Positions 1 to 11,066 are shown, counted from the stretch's first letter. The stretch is DNA of 22,500 bases from Anaeromyces robustus (GCA_002104895.1 MCFG01000202.1:85001-107500); one strand, 5' to 3'. The notes: generated by a model not told the origin, from the sequence alone. A program made the numbers and translations.

Positions 1-68
1 AGTAAAATATGAAAATGGATTATTTTTATTTTATTTTATTTTTTATTTTATTAATTTAATTTAATATA

Positions 69-205
69 ATTTATTTATTTATCTTTTTAATTTATTTATT
101 TATTTATTTATTTATTTGATCTTATTTTTTTATTTATTTATTTATTTATTATTTCTTTAATATATAATAAAACATAATTTTTATTTATTTATTTATTTAT
201 TTATG
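69..205. repeat. (TTTA)n microsatellite cluster
   Basis: Three runs of the tetranucleotide TTTA, at about 91-117, 129-150 and 179-204, are separated by short T-rich interruptions. The same unit recurs at about 579-600 and 611-627. This is a simple-sequence repeat visible directly; no function is implied. Confidence 0.85.
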
Positions 206-550
206 CATTTATTTTTATCTTTTACTTATTTTAGTTTATTTTTTTATTTTATTTTATTTTTTTTTTTTGAGATTATGGATAAAAAAATTTTGATGAAAAC
301 TAACCTTTCAAATAAATACAATAGTATATACTATAATATATTATCAATATATTATCAATTTATTCTAATATATTATAATGTTTGCATAATTCTATTATTT
401 AATTAAATAAAAAAGTTGTATTTAACTTTATTATATATAATAATATATTAAATTAGAATAGTTTATGTAATCTATAATAAATAAATAAATAAAAAAAAAA
501 AGATTATGTTCAAATAATTTAACTATAAATGTCTTTTTTTTTTTTTAATA

Positions 551-566
551 TCCATTTAAAAATGGA
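551..566. repeat. 16-bp fold-back, TCCATTT/AAATGGA
   Basis: Perfect 7-bp arms (551-557 and 560-566) are separated by two A. It is one of several small palindromes in this window whose arms contain the locally rare GG/CC dinucleotide. Confidence 0.6.
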
Positions 567-1067
567 AAATGTAATAAATTTATTTATTTATTTATTTATA
601 ATATAATATATTTATTTATTTATTTATATTATATTTGTATTTTTATTTTTATTATTATTTTATGTATTATTATAATATTTATTATTTATATTTTTTAGTA
701 TTATTATTATTATTTATTTATTTTATTTATTTTATTTTTAATTAATTATTTATTTATTTAGTATTTAAAAAAAAAAAGTTTATTTATATTATTTTTATTT
801 ATTATATATTATATATAATTAACTTAACTTAATGATGGTGATACAAAATAAATGAATAATTATTAAAAATTTTCATTATATATTAAATAAAATATATAAT
901 ATGAGCAATTTAAAGTATTACAATTTATTTTTATTATATTAAAAAATTTTTTGAATAAAATTTAAAACATTTATAAATAAGTTTCATTATATTGTTTTAC
1001 TTCTACAATAGCATTTACAATATATGTAACATATTTATTTAATTAATATTTTTATATATTATATTTA

Positions 1068-1088
1068 AATGGATAATATTATTCCATT
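1068..1088. repeat. Fold-back with AATGGA/TCCATT arms
   Basis: AATGGA at 1068-1073 is the reverse complement of TCCATT at 1083-1088, and the 9-nt spacer is itself nearly palindromic A/T sequence. A related ATGGA/TCCAT pair (5-bp arms, 6-nt spacer) lies at 1206-1221. Confidence 0.5.
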
Positions 1089-1463
1089 GAATTTTTTATA
1101 TAAGTTTCTATGATGAAAAAGTTTATTTTATAATATTTTTAATTTTATTTTGATATTGAATACAAAAGCATAAAATCATTAAACTATTATTATATTTATT
1201 TTTATATGGAAAGTATTCCATTATACATAATATATTATAATATATTATACTATATATTATAAATAATATTATTTTAATTAATATAATGTAATACAAAATT
1301 TGAAGACTTTCTATCTTATTTTTAATATATAAAATACATATATTAAAATATATTTAAATTATATTAATAATATATTTTAATTGTATCATATATTATAATA
1401 TATTATATAATATATATAAATATAAATAAATAATATAAATATTATATATTTCAACTATAAATA

Positions 1464-1553
1464 TTAATTAGTATTGTAATAAATTATTATTCTATATATT
1501 GACAAAACTTGATACAAATATAATAAAAAAAATGATAAATCAATACTAATTAA
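1464..1553. repeat. 13-bp inverted repeat with 64-nt spacer
   Basis: TTAATTAGTATTG at 1464-1476 is the exact reverse complement of CAATACTAATTAA at 1541-1553. Pairing does not extend inward or outward. The arms contain G and C in an otherwise A/T stretch, so chance is less likely than for pure AT arms. It could be a cruciform former or a remnant of terminal inverted repeats; there is no coding potential between the arms. Confidence 0.5.
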
Positions 1554-1605
1554 GGAATTCATTTCTAATACAAAAAAAAAAAATACAAAATACAAAATAA
1601 TAAAA

Positions 1606-1630
1606 TATAATATAATATAATATAATATAA
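1606..1630. repeat. (TATAA)5 microsatellite
   Basis: Five uninterrupted copies of the pentanucleotide TATAA, followed by degenerate copies. Simple-sequence DNA. Confidence 0.8.
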
Positions 1631-4238
1631 TAAAATATAATTAAATTATAATAATTAATATTTAATAAATATAAATATAAATAATTATTATGTTATATAT
1701 ATAATAATTTAATATAAAATATATAAATAAATAAATAAATAAATAAAAAAAATGATGACGTTTTTTTAAAAATAATATATATTACAATACATTAAATAAA
1801 ATAGAGAATTAAAGTATTATTATAAAATTAACATATATTATTATTATAATAATAATTTATTATAATATATAATAATATATAAAAATATATTATAATATAT
1901 AATTAATATCATAATACAATTTAATAATATATATTTGAATATTATTATACAAAGAAGAACGAAAAATATTAATAATTAAACTTTTTTATCTTATTTATTA
2001 TATATATTATTAATATATTATTTATTTATTTATTATCCATTTTTTTTTATTATATAATAAATAAAATTTCACTTTCTTTTAAAAAAATTTTAGACAAAAA
2101 TCCAAAAAAAAAAAAAGAATTGATTTAATAATATATAAATAATAAAAAAGAAGTGAAAAAAAAATAAAAAAATTTATATAATTTTTTTTTTTTTTTTTAA
2201 ATTTTTTTTCTTAATAAAAATTTTAAACTATAATAAAAAAAAAAAAAAAAAAAATAAAAAAAAAAATTTAAAAAAAAAAAAATTTAGCAAATTATTAAGT
2301 AAATTTTTTTTTTCTTTGTTTATCTACCTTTTTTTTTTTTTATTTTTTTTTATTTTCAACTTTTTTTTTCTAAAAAAAAAAAAAAAGAAAAATATATTTC
2401 TTCAATTGATTTTATTATTATAAATATATTTCGACCTTTTTTTTTTTTTTACTATTGTTTTTTTTGATATAAAAAAAAACAAATTTTATTTTATTTAAAA
2501 CATAATTTTATTTTATTTTTTTTTTCAATAATAGAAAAAGTTTTTAAATTAAAAGAAAGTATTTATATATTTTTTTTTAATTTAAAATCAATTTTATAGT
2601 GAATTAAATAGAATAAAAGTTTTAAGATAAAAATAAACAATATAGTAAAGAAAAAAAAAACCATATTAATTATCATTAATTGGTAAAATTTGAAGATTAA
2701 GAAAAAAAGAAATAATAATAAAGTAAAAGAGAAACAATTCTAAAAAAAAAGAAAAGAAAAGAAAATAAAAAAAAAGTAAATATATATTATTAAACAACAA
2801 AATAATATATGAATAACACAAATTAGAACAATAAATAATTATATATTCCAACATTTATAAAAAAAATAATAATAAAAAGGGTAATCTTTTTTTTTTTATA
2901 AAAAAATAGTATATATTTTCAGAAAAAAAAATATTTTCAATTTTATTATCATTTTTTTTGTGTATTTTATAAAAAAAGAAAAACATTGTTTAATATTATA
3001 TATAAATAAAAAAAAGAGAAAGTTTATAAATAAAGAGAAAAAAAAAGACGACTGAACAATAATAGATTTTTAGTAAAATTTAAATATCAATTTAATAATG
3101 AATTTAATAAATTAAAAAAAAGTCATATATAATAAAAACAAGCATAAGATTATTAAATATTTATAAGAATAAATAAAAAAGGGATAAAATTACTTTATAA
3201 TTTAAGATATAATATAAAAAAATAAAATTATAATAAATAAAAAAAAACCTATTTTAACAATAAAAAAAAACAGAGTAAAAGTAAATAAAAAATTTTCTAT
3301 AAATTTGAAAGAACTAAATATTGAATATATCTACATTTTAGTAAATGGATAAATTTTAATTTTTAAGAAAAATAATAAAAAAAAAATTTGTTAAATCAAA
3401 GATTATTAATATATAATTCAACATTTTAACGAATTTCAACCAAGAAAAATATTTTTTTATTATCTTTTGTAAAATATTAAAAAGAAAAATTTGTATTGTT
3501 AAACGAATATTTTAGATAAATAAATATTTTTAGTTTCACAAATACAAGTAAATTTGAAAGTAAATATATCAATAAAAAGTAAACAAATCAATTTAATTGT
3601 TAAAATAGAAAAAATAAATAACAAAAAAAAAAAAACTAGAATAAGAAAAAAATAGTAAAAAATAAATCTATTTTTTATAAAAGATTAAATAATAAAATAT
3701 TTTATATTGTTTATCGCTTGAAGAAGTAGATTAAATAATAGTCAATAACTGTTATTATAAATTTAAAAATATAAAAAAAGAAAGAAAAAAAAAAGAATAA
3801 GAAATATAATAATAGTCAATTATTGATAAGTAATCAAAAAAGTAAACACAATAAGAGACATAGTTTAACTTTATTTTTTTTTTAAAAAAAGCATTATTTA
3901 TTATTATTTATATTTTACATTTTAAACTTTTGAGGTATTATTTATTCTTTTTTCTAATATATTTTGATAATATATTAAGTTTTATAAAGTATTATGTTTT
4001 TTATATTTAAATTTTAAATTTTTTTTTTTTTGAATAAAAGAATACATAATACTTTTTATATCATTTATTTTTTTTTATTATAAAATTTTCGATGCTATAA
4101 ATATAAAAATTTTTATTTTTAGTCGTAAACAATAAAAAATACAACTATAATAAAAAGAATAGTATAGATTAAAATAGCAACGATAATAACAAAAAAAATT
4201 AAAAAATTTTTTAAATCATATAAACAATATTATCTTAT

Positions 4239-4274
4239 TTTGATTATTAGATAGAATTTGATTATTAGATAGGA
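4239..4274. repeat. Tandem pair of an 18-bp unit
   Basis: The 16-mer TTTGATTATTAGATAG occurs at 4239-4254 and again at 4257-4272, an 18-bp period with two differing end bases. An ACCTTTT/AAAAGGT inverted pair (4278-4284 and 4312-4318) lies immediately downstream. Confidence 0.7.
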
Positions 4275-5225
4275 TAAACCTTTTTTTTTTCAATTTTTTT
4301 AAAAAATAAGGAAAAGGTAAATACTTTTAATAAAAAAATTTAAAATTAAAATAGGATAAAACGAATATAAAAAGGAGTAAAAATAAATTAACCTTTTATA
4401 GTTAAAGAAAAAGGGTAAATAATATAAGAATAAATTTTTTAGGCTAGGGTTATAATTTTAATTTAAATAATATATAAATAATATTTTTTTATATAAAAAA
4501 TAGTTTAAATCTACATAACATTAAAGAAAATATTTAATTTATGAGATAATCTGGTATTGTGTTCATATAATTAAAATATTTCTTTTTCTTTTTTTTTTAA
4601 AAAAAATTTAACAAAAAAAATTATACTCAATAATATAGTTTTAACTTTAAAAAAAGTTTTTATCATAGAAATTGAATAGTTTTTTTTAAAAATAAAAATC
4701 TTGAAAAAAAAAAAGAATAATTTTTCATAGTTTTAAAATCAAATCAAAAACAATTTATACAATTTAATTATTATTTTTAAAAAGATAAAAAAAAATTAGG
4801 CTTTTTTTAAATCAAAAAATTTGTATATATTGATATAGAGAGACATAATTAATGATTTAAAAAAGTTCAATATATTATTATATAATATATTAAAATATAG
4901 TAATCGTTAATTAAAAAAAAAAACAAAGCGATTAAAACAATATAATATTTTTTCTTAAAAAACATTCTATTATAAAAAATAGTTTTATGATTCTATAATT
5001 TTCTTAACTAGAAACTATTTTTATTCAATAAGTATATTTTATATCTTTTTTATTCTATACATTTTATATATTCAAGAATCAATTTTTTTATATTAACAAA
5101 AAAGAAATATAATTTTTTTACCAATTTAAATACAAATCGTATAATATTTTTTAAAAAAGCAAAATATTAACTAACCATATATAAATCATTAAATTAAGAA
5201 AAAATAAAATAAAAAAAAAACAAAT

Positions 5226-5358
5226 TTTAACGTTGAGTTTGATTGTTATTGAAAACGAAACGTTAAATTTTTATATTCTACTTTAAAAAAATAAAATAAA
5301 ATAAAACAAAACAAAACAAAAAAAAACAGCAACAATACTTAGCAATATCAATAACGTT
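5226..5358. promoter_or_regulatory. AACGTT element cluster upstream of the cyclin-like gene
   Basis: TTTAACGTT (5226-5234) and AACGTTAAA (5259-5267) form a perfect 9-bp inverted repeat with a 24-nt spacer, and a third AACGTT lies at 5353-5358. CpG-containing hexamers are very rare in the surrounding A/T desert. Three copies of one palindromic hexamer within 133 bp, 250-380 bp before a start codon, suggest binding sites for a dimeric regulator. The role is inference; no known factor is matched. Confidence 0.35.
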
Positions 5359-5603
5359 TTGAAAAAAATAATAATAATAAAAAAAAAACAATACAAAATA
5401 AAACAAAATATAATTAAAATAGTGTAACACTAAGATTTTTTTTATTATAAATCAAAATTTATATATTTTTTAAATCAATTAAAAAATTAAATACAAAATA
5501 ATTTTTTTTTACAAAAAAAAAAAAAAAGGATATATATAAAAAAAAAACAAATTTATTTTCAAAATATTAAAAAGAAATTCTATAACAATAAATAGAAAAA
5601 AAA

Positions 5604-8600
5604 ATGCAAGCAATTAATATGAAATACCTTAGTCCGGTTCAAACCCCTTCCGACAATAAAACCAAATATTCTAATAACAAATCCTCCGTGAATGGTACAA
5701 TGGATGGTAGTAATTCAGAATATGATTTCATTAATAGAAATTCCTATCTACAGAAAAATAAATCAATGATGAATAATAATTTACTACGAATGATGATGGA
5801 TAATTCTAATAGTCAAACTATGTCTGTTTACGATGATTATCATTATTCAGATAATATTAGTTTATCACAAGCTAGTAATAATATAAGTTTATCACAAGTT
5901 AGTAATAATATCCCTTCTCCTTCATTTTCCCAATATCAAAATCCACAAAATTGTTTAACTCCTCATAAATATAGTAATAGTATTCATCATAATCGTAGTA
6001 ATCCCTATGAATATAATATTAATTCTGGAGACTATACATTTGAAGAATATCTACGAGAATCCAAAATAAAACGTAGTCGTTCTGATAATACTTCAGATTA
6101 TCCAATGAATAATTCCTCCTCAACTAATACTATTCATCATATTAATTATTATCCTTCTGAATATGAAAAAAATAATAACAATTTAAATTCCCATTATTCA
6201 AATAACTATAATAATTACCCTTCTTGTAATAATCAAGTTTCTAATCCTTATTCCTCATCCTCTTATAATTATAACGATGCTATGAGAATGAAAAATACAT
6301 ATAATGATAATTATGATATGATAAAACAAAAATATAATTATGATTATACCAAAATAAGAGTTGTCTCCAGTGATATGAATAATTTATATCGTAATATGAT
6401 TCATACTATGCATCAAGATTCTTATCCAATGAAATATAATAATGGATATGGTCATTCTAACCTTGAAAATGGTGAACCTCCATCAAAGAAACAACTTATA
6501 ACAGCTAGTCAATGGAATAACATGTATAATACCCTTGGTGTAAATAACAATTCTTCCGTTGTTTATAACAAAGAAATTTTATGTGGAATGACTATGAAAG
6601 AAGACAATGATAATTATATGTCATGTTGTTTAAGTCAAAATTCAAATCAAAATCAACCTTATTCTCCTCCATACCGAACTAATGATGATAATGATTGTTG
6701 TTGTTGTAAAACGGTAAATCATGAAAAGAAAACTAATAGTTCCGATGATAGTATGGAAAGTATAGAAAATGGAAAAACTTATACTATGGAAAGAGAAGAG
6801 GAATTATTTGTCTTTTATATTAATTTCCTTCGTAAAGAACTTTATAATAATATTAAAGAAATGAATAAAAATAATGATATAAAATCATCTGATTCCAATT
6901 CTAATGCCATGAATATTGATGTTCCAATGAACAATGCTAATAAAGGTGGTAATAATATTATTTTTAATAATAATTCTATTAGTAATGTTAATGCTATTCC
7001 TTCTTATAATGGTAAAAGTGGTGATAATGGAAGTAGTAATAATAGTAATAATAATAATAGTTCCCAAAGTTCTTATATGACTTCTCAATCTGATCCATAT
7101 TGTTCTCCACCATGTTCTCCATTAGATCGTGGTGAAGAACATAATACAAATGTAAAGTATTGTATTCATTTAATTTTAAATAATGGTAAAATTGAAAGTT
7201 ATATTAAACTTCCACATGAATGTATTCTTTGTCATCATACTTGTCATCAAGAAACCGTTGTAGAAAATATTGCTGAAATTTATTCTAATCGTTTCTGTCG
7301 TAATTCCCTTAGATCATGTAAATATTGTTTAGAACATGACTGTAAGAAAAAGTGTACAGAATTCGCCAGAACTCATATTATGAATGAAGATATTGCTATT
7401 GATTTAGAAACGGTGGAATCTTTTATGACCAAGTATATTGAAGGAGAAGGATCTCAAAGTGATGCTTCTACTTCTTCTATTGAATCTGATGTTCAAACTT
7501 TAAGTGGTGGTAATACTTCAGATGGTTCTATCAATAATCCAATGTGTCCACTTAATACTAATAAAAAAGAAGAATATCCACATCGTAGTCGTAGTATTCA
7601 TTCCACAAAAAGTCAATCCAATGGTAATAGTAATTTTACTTCAGATAAACGTTCAGAAAGTTCTGCTACATTAGCTATGGATCAATCTACCTCTACTTTT
7701 TATGATGATTCTAGAATCTCTAAACAATCTTCCTCTACTTATATTGCACCCACTTCAGAATCCTCTGAATTTAAAATATATAAAAGTAATAGTAGTAAAA
7801 GTAATAAAAGTAGTAAAAGTACCGAATTACATCATCAACGATCCATGAATGAATCCTTTTTAAAGAATTATAATTTATATGATGGAAGTAATGATACTAA
7901 AACTACTCATGCTTTGAAAACTCCAGGTGATTCTGTTGTAGATGCCAATGAAATTAATAAAACAAAAATTGATTTATATAAAAGTGATTCTCGTATATCG
8001 AATGCTTCTGCCTCTTTTGAAATGGAATCTAAAGGTAATATTTCTAATACTTCAGCGACCTCCTATCAAGAAGCAGTAGCCAATACCTCAACGACTGCTA
8101 AAAATATGGCAAAAGTGATGGAAAATACTTCCTTTGAAAGTCGTAAAAGTTATGATAAATATGATAAACATATTGATTATAAAGGTGATCCTAAAACCGC
8201 TCAACGTTTACATCGTGCTGAAGAAAGTCGACGTAAAGTAAAGGAAAGAATTGGTTATGAAAGAAAAGTTTTATCTTTCTTAGAAGCTCATGGTGGTGAA
8301 GTAACTGATCCAGATGATATACGTGAATTAACGGATATTTTTGTCAAAGAGTTTAGTTTTTATGGTTTTATACTTCGTTTTAGTATGGTCTTTGCTATTA
8401 TATGTGCTATGTTTTCAGAACATTCTCGTCATATTTCTTATAATGTTGATAGTTTTATTAGTATTTCTAAAATTGTAGTATTTGTTATTGTTAAAAATAT
8501 AACACCAATTACTTCATGTATTTCCGCTTTAATTTTATATGTACGTTTTATTGAAACTATGGATTATGAAACCGCTGGTGATCGTTATAAAATAATACGT

Positions 8601-9464
8601 CATTTTAGTGAAATGGTACGTGATGATGAATTTGGTCAATGTGTAGATAAAATTTTAGGAGAATATTTAGAAAGAGTCCATCATGAAAATGAAAAATCTT
8701 CCTCTTCTACTACCACTCCTACCACTACCACTACTACTACTACCACTTCTACTTCTACTACAGCAACAACAACTATGGCTATGGAAGAAGATCATCCTAA
8801 TATGGAATTAGATGATAATGGTCAAAAAATTCAAAGTCAAAATCAAGGACAAAATATTCTTGATGAATTAGCACATATTGAATTTAGAAGTAAACGTTGT
8901 ATTAATAGTGATGAACCTATTTTCCCAAATTCTTCTATGAATGAAAGAAATCGTAATGTTGTTATTGATAGTTATCTCCTTTTCATTATTTGTCTTATTA
9001 TAAGTCACAAGTATACCATTGACACCTGTGAATATAATTATAAAAATAAATCATGGTATTTTATTTATACCTTTTTCCTTAAAGATTATAAAAATCCAAA
9101 TATGACAATGAAACAATTTAATCAATATGAATTTTATATACTATGTGTTTTACAATATAATATTCATATAAGTATGGAAGAATATAATAATTTTGATGTC
9201 TTTGTAAAACGAAATTGTTCTTCCTTTGGTAAAGATCTTTCACTTTATATTACTACCAATGTTTTAGAAAAATTATCTAAAGCTATGGTACATCAAGAAT
9301 ATTATAAAAAATTAAATAGTAATAATTATAAGAATTATATCTTTAATTCAGTTATAAATAATATGGAAAATAAGATAAAAGTTTTCTTTGAACAAGTTAT
9401 TGCTATGGTGAAAAGAAATACTTGTGAATATAATAAAAAATATCATCCTGAATTATCCACTTGA
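5604..9464 (+). CDS. Asn/Ser-rich PHO80/PCL-like cyclin-box protein with central Cys/His cluster
   Basis: The gene is intronless and encodes 1286 residues; an in-frame TAA at 5589-5591 supports the ATG at 5604, and the gene ends TGA TAA. Residues 1-390 are low-complexity Asn/Ser/Tyr sequence with a Cys run at 365-368. A helical patch around 400-425 precedes an Asn-rich linker. A Cys/His cluster follows (C540, C543, C547, H548, C565, C572, C575, H578, C580, C584), compatible with metal binding. After more Ser-rich linker, residues about 905-983 look like the first cyclin-box helices (ITPITSC then ISALILYVRF), and 1118-1200 like the later helices (SHKY at 1134-1137, NKSW at 1148-1151, YE at 1175-1176). 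K1136 and E1176 sit where cyclins carry their conserved CDK-contact Lys and Glu. Between them lie about 140 extra residues with a Thr-rich tract at about 1036-1060. Known PHO80/PCL cyclins activate a Pho85/CDK5-type kinase; that role here is inference. The Cys module is unassigned. Confidence 0.7.
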   Translation: MQAINMKYLSPVQTPSDNKTKYSNNKSSVNGTMDGSNSEYDFINRNSYLQKNKSMMNNNLLRMMMDNSNSQTMSVYDDYHYSDNISLSQASNNISLSQVSNNIPSPSFSQYQNPQNCLTPHKYSNSIHHNRSNPYEYNINSGDYTFEEYLRESKIKRSRSDNTSDYPMNNSSSTNTIHHINYYPSEYEKNNNNLNSHYSNNYNNYPSCNNQVSNPYSSSSYNYNDAMRMKNTYNDNYDMIKQKYNYDYTKIRVVSSDMNNLYRNMIHTMHQDSYPMKYNNGYGHSNLENGEPPSKKQLITASQWNNMYNTLGVNNNSSVVYNKEILCGMTMKEDNDNYMSCCLSQNSNQNQPYSPPYRTNDDNDCCCCKTVNHEKKTNSSDDSMESIENGKTYTMEREEELFVFYINFLRKELYNNIKEMNKNNDIKSSDSNSNAMNIDVPMNNANKGGNNIIFNNNSISNVNAIPSYNGKSGDNGSSNNSNNNNSSQSSYMTSQSDPYCSPPCSPLDRGEEHNTNVKYCIHLILNNGKIESYIKLPHECILCHHTCHQETVVENIAEIYSNRFCRNSLRSCKYCLEHDCKKKCTEFARTHIMNEDIAIDLETVESFMTKYIEGEGSQSDASTSSIESDVQTLSGGNTSDGSINNPMCPLNTNKKEEYPHRSRSIHSTKSQSNGNSNFTSDKRSESSATLAMDQSTSTFYDDSRISKQSSSTYIAPTSESSEFKIYKSNSSKSNKSSKSTELHHQRSMNESFLKNYNLYDGSNDTKTTHALKTPGDSVVDANEINKTKIDLYKSDSRISNASASFEMESKGNISNTSATSYQEAVANTSTTAKNMAKVMENTSFESRKSYDKYDKHIDYKGDPKTAQRLHRAEESRRKVKERIGYERKVLSFLEAHGGEVTDPDDIRELTDIFVKEFSFYGFILRFSMVFAIICAMFSEHSRHISYNVDSFISISKIVVFVIVKNITPITSCISALILYVRFIETMDYETAGDRYKIIRHFSEMVRDDEFGQCVDKILGEYLERVHHENEKSSSSTTTPTTTTTTTTTSTSTTATTTMAMEEDHPNMELDDNGQKIQSQNQGQNILDELAHIEFRSKRCINSDEPIFPNSSMNERNRNVVIDSYLLFIICLIISHKYTIDTCEYNYKNKSWYFIYTFFLKDYKNPNMTMKQFNQYEFYILCVLQYNIHISMEEYNNFDVFVKRNCSSFGKDLSLYITTNVLEKLSKAMVHQEYYKKLNSNNYKNYIFNSVINNMENKIKVFFEQVIAMVKRNTCEYNKKYHPELST

Positions 9465-9608
9465 TAATGGTTTAAATATTAATTAATATTTAACACATTT
9501 GTTATTTAATGAACTCATTTAATTAATATATAACCAACAACAGACAAAAAAAAATTTGTTATAAAATAAAGTAAAAAACAAATTTTTTTTTTTAATGACA
9601 AATAATTA

Positions 9609-9613
<5 letters not shown>

Positions 9614-9641
<28 letters not shown>
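9614..9641. repeat. 28-base poly(A) tract
   Basis: An uninterrupted run of A, about 150 bp after the cyclin-like stop codon. It is one of many homopolymer runs of 15 or more in the window. Confidence 0.85.
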
Positions 9642-9642
<1 letters not shown>

Positions 9643-9928
9643 ATATCAATAATAAATAATAAATATATATTCACGATTTTTCAAATATTTTCAAGTAAAA
9701 TTATCAACAACAAAAAAATAAAATAAAATAAAAAAAATTTTTTTATAATAGAGTTAATAATAAAAGATAAACGTCGTTGTTTGAAAAAAAAAATTTCATA
9801 TTCAAATAAAAAAAAAAAAAACAAAAACAAAAGTAAACAAACAAAACAAACAAAACAATAACAAAAAACAAAACCCTTATTGGAAATCAGTTTCTTTTTT
9901 TTTTTATTTTTTTTTTTATTTTTTTTTA

Positions 9929-9961
9929 TTTTGAATAATTATTAATTATAATTATTCAAAA
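9929..9961. repeat. Perfect 14-bp hairpin between T-rich and A-rich blocks
   Basis: TTTTGAATAATTAT (9929-9942) and ATAATTATTCAAAA (9948-9961) are exact reverse complements around a 5-nt loop. About 30 nt of T-rich sequence precede and about 30 nt of A-rich sequence follow, so the stem could extend with a few mismatches. It may be a cruciform or transcript-end hairpin; the function is not known. Confidence 0.6.
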
Positions 9962-10129
9962 GAAAAAAAAAAAAGAAAAAAAAAAAAGAGAGAGAGAATA
10001 AATCCAATTTAAAAAAGAAAAAGGGATAAAAATTAAAAAAAAGAAAAAAAAAACTAAAATGATATCAATAATATAATTCAAATACAATAACAAAAAAAAA
10101 AAAAAAAAAAAAAAGAAATTGATAATTTG

Positions 10130-10167
10130 TTTAAATCACCTTTTTAAATCAAAAAGGATTATTTAAA
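10130..10167. repeat. Two-part hairpin TTTAAAT…CCTTTTT/AAAAAGG…ATTTAAA
   Basis: The inner stem is CCTTTTT (10139-10145) with AAAAAGG (10151-10157) around a 5-nt loop. The outer stem is TTTAAAT (10130-10136) with ATTTAAA (10161-10167), joined by a 2/3-nt internal bulge. The total is 14 paired positions. Confidence 0.55.
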
Positions 10168-10974
10168 TATAATTTTTTTAAAAAAAAAATTTAGAAATAG
10201 AAATTCTTTTTAATATTTTTTATTATTTTTGTTTTTAAAAAAATACCCCTTTTTTTCTATATTTAGATTTTTTTATAACAAAAATAGTGAAATATTAGAA
10301 AAGAAGTATAATTAAGACAAAAATAGCATTAATAAAAAAAAAAAAAACCAAAAATAAATCAAAACGATAAAAACAATAAAAAAAAATCAAAATCAAAATC
10401 AAAAAACAAAAACAAAAAAGCATAATCAATAATCAATACTCAAAAATAAAATAAAAAAAAAAAACGATATCAACAAAACAATAATAACAAAATAAAAAAA
10501 AAAAACCAACAAATAATAATAATCAAAAATCAAAAAACAAAAAACAAAAATCAAAAACAAAAATCAATATTCAAAAAATATAAAAACAATTATTAATTAA
10601 AAATCTTAATATCATCAATATATTAATAATTAAAGAATATTAATACTTAATATATATTAATAATTCAGATTATATTAATAATAATAATAAAAATAAAAAA
10701 TTGGGAATAAAAGTAATATATATATTTTATAAAACAGTTTTGGTATGGATGTAAAAATATATAATTACTTATATAACCAATTATTCAATAATAATAATAA
10801 TTAAAAAAAAAAAAAATACTAACTAATAATAATAATAATAATATTAAAAAAAGTTTTTTTTTTTTTATTTTTAAAAGAATTTTTTTAAATAAGATTTAAT
10901 ATATATATATATAATATTATAATTATCCTTAATTATATTTAATATATATAACATATAACATATAATATATTATT

Positions 10975-11066
10975 AAAAAAAAAAAAAAAAAAAAAAATTT
11001 CAAAATCTTATTTTTTTTTTTATTTTTTTTTTTTTTTTTTTTTTAAACTTTCAAGACCAAATCTAT

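Larger units (their letters stand above)
1..5603. other. AT-only intergenic desert upstream of the cyclin-like gene
   Basis: No supportable gene is seen on either strand over 5.6 kb. The sequence is nearly pure A/T with long A and T runs, (TTTA)n and (TATAA)n arrays and short fold-backs. The few open frames are Phe/Ile/Tyr/Lys-rich readings of poly(T) or TATA-type sequence without codon structure. The last 400 bases are rich in A with scattered C (AAAAC motifs), which fits a 5' leader and promoter region for the gene starting at 5604. I found no tRNA-like or rRNA-like GC-richer block. Confidence 0.75.

Noticed and set aside
203-406. 67-codon plus-strand open frame
   Set aside because: Phe/Tyr/Leu-rich reading of (TTTA)n and poly(T); no protein-like composition or domain.
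2666-2854. 62-codon minus-strand open frame
   Set aside because: Composition follows the poly(A) background; no codon bias or motif.
6885-7088. 67-codon minus-strand frame inside the cyclin-like gene
   Set aside because: Shadow of the Asn-rich coding strand (AAT read in reverse as ATT).
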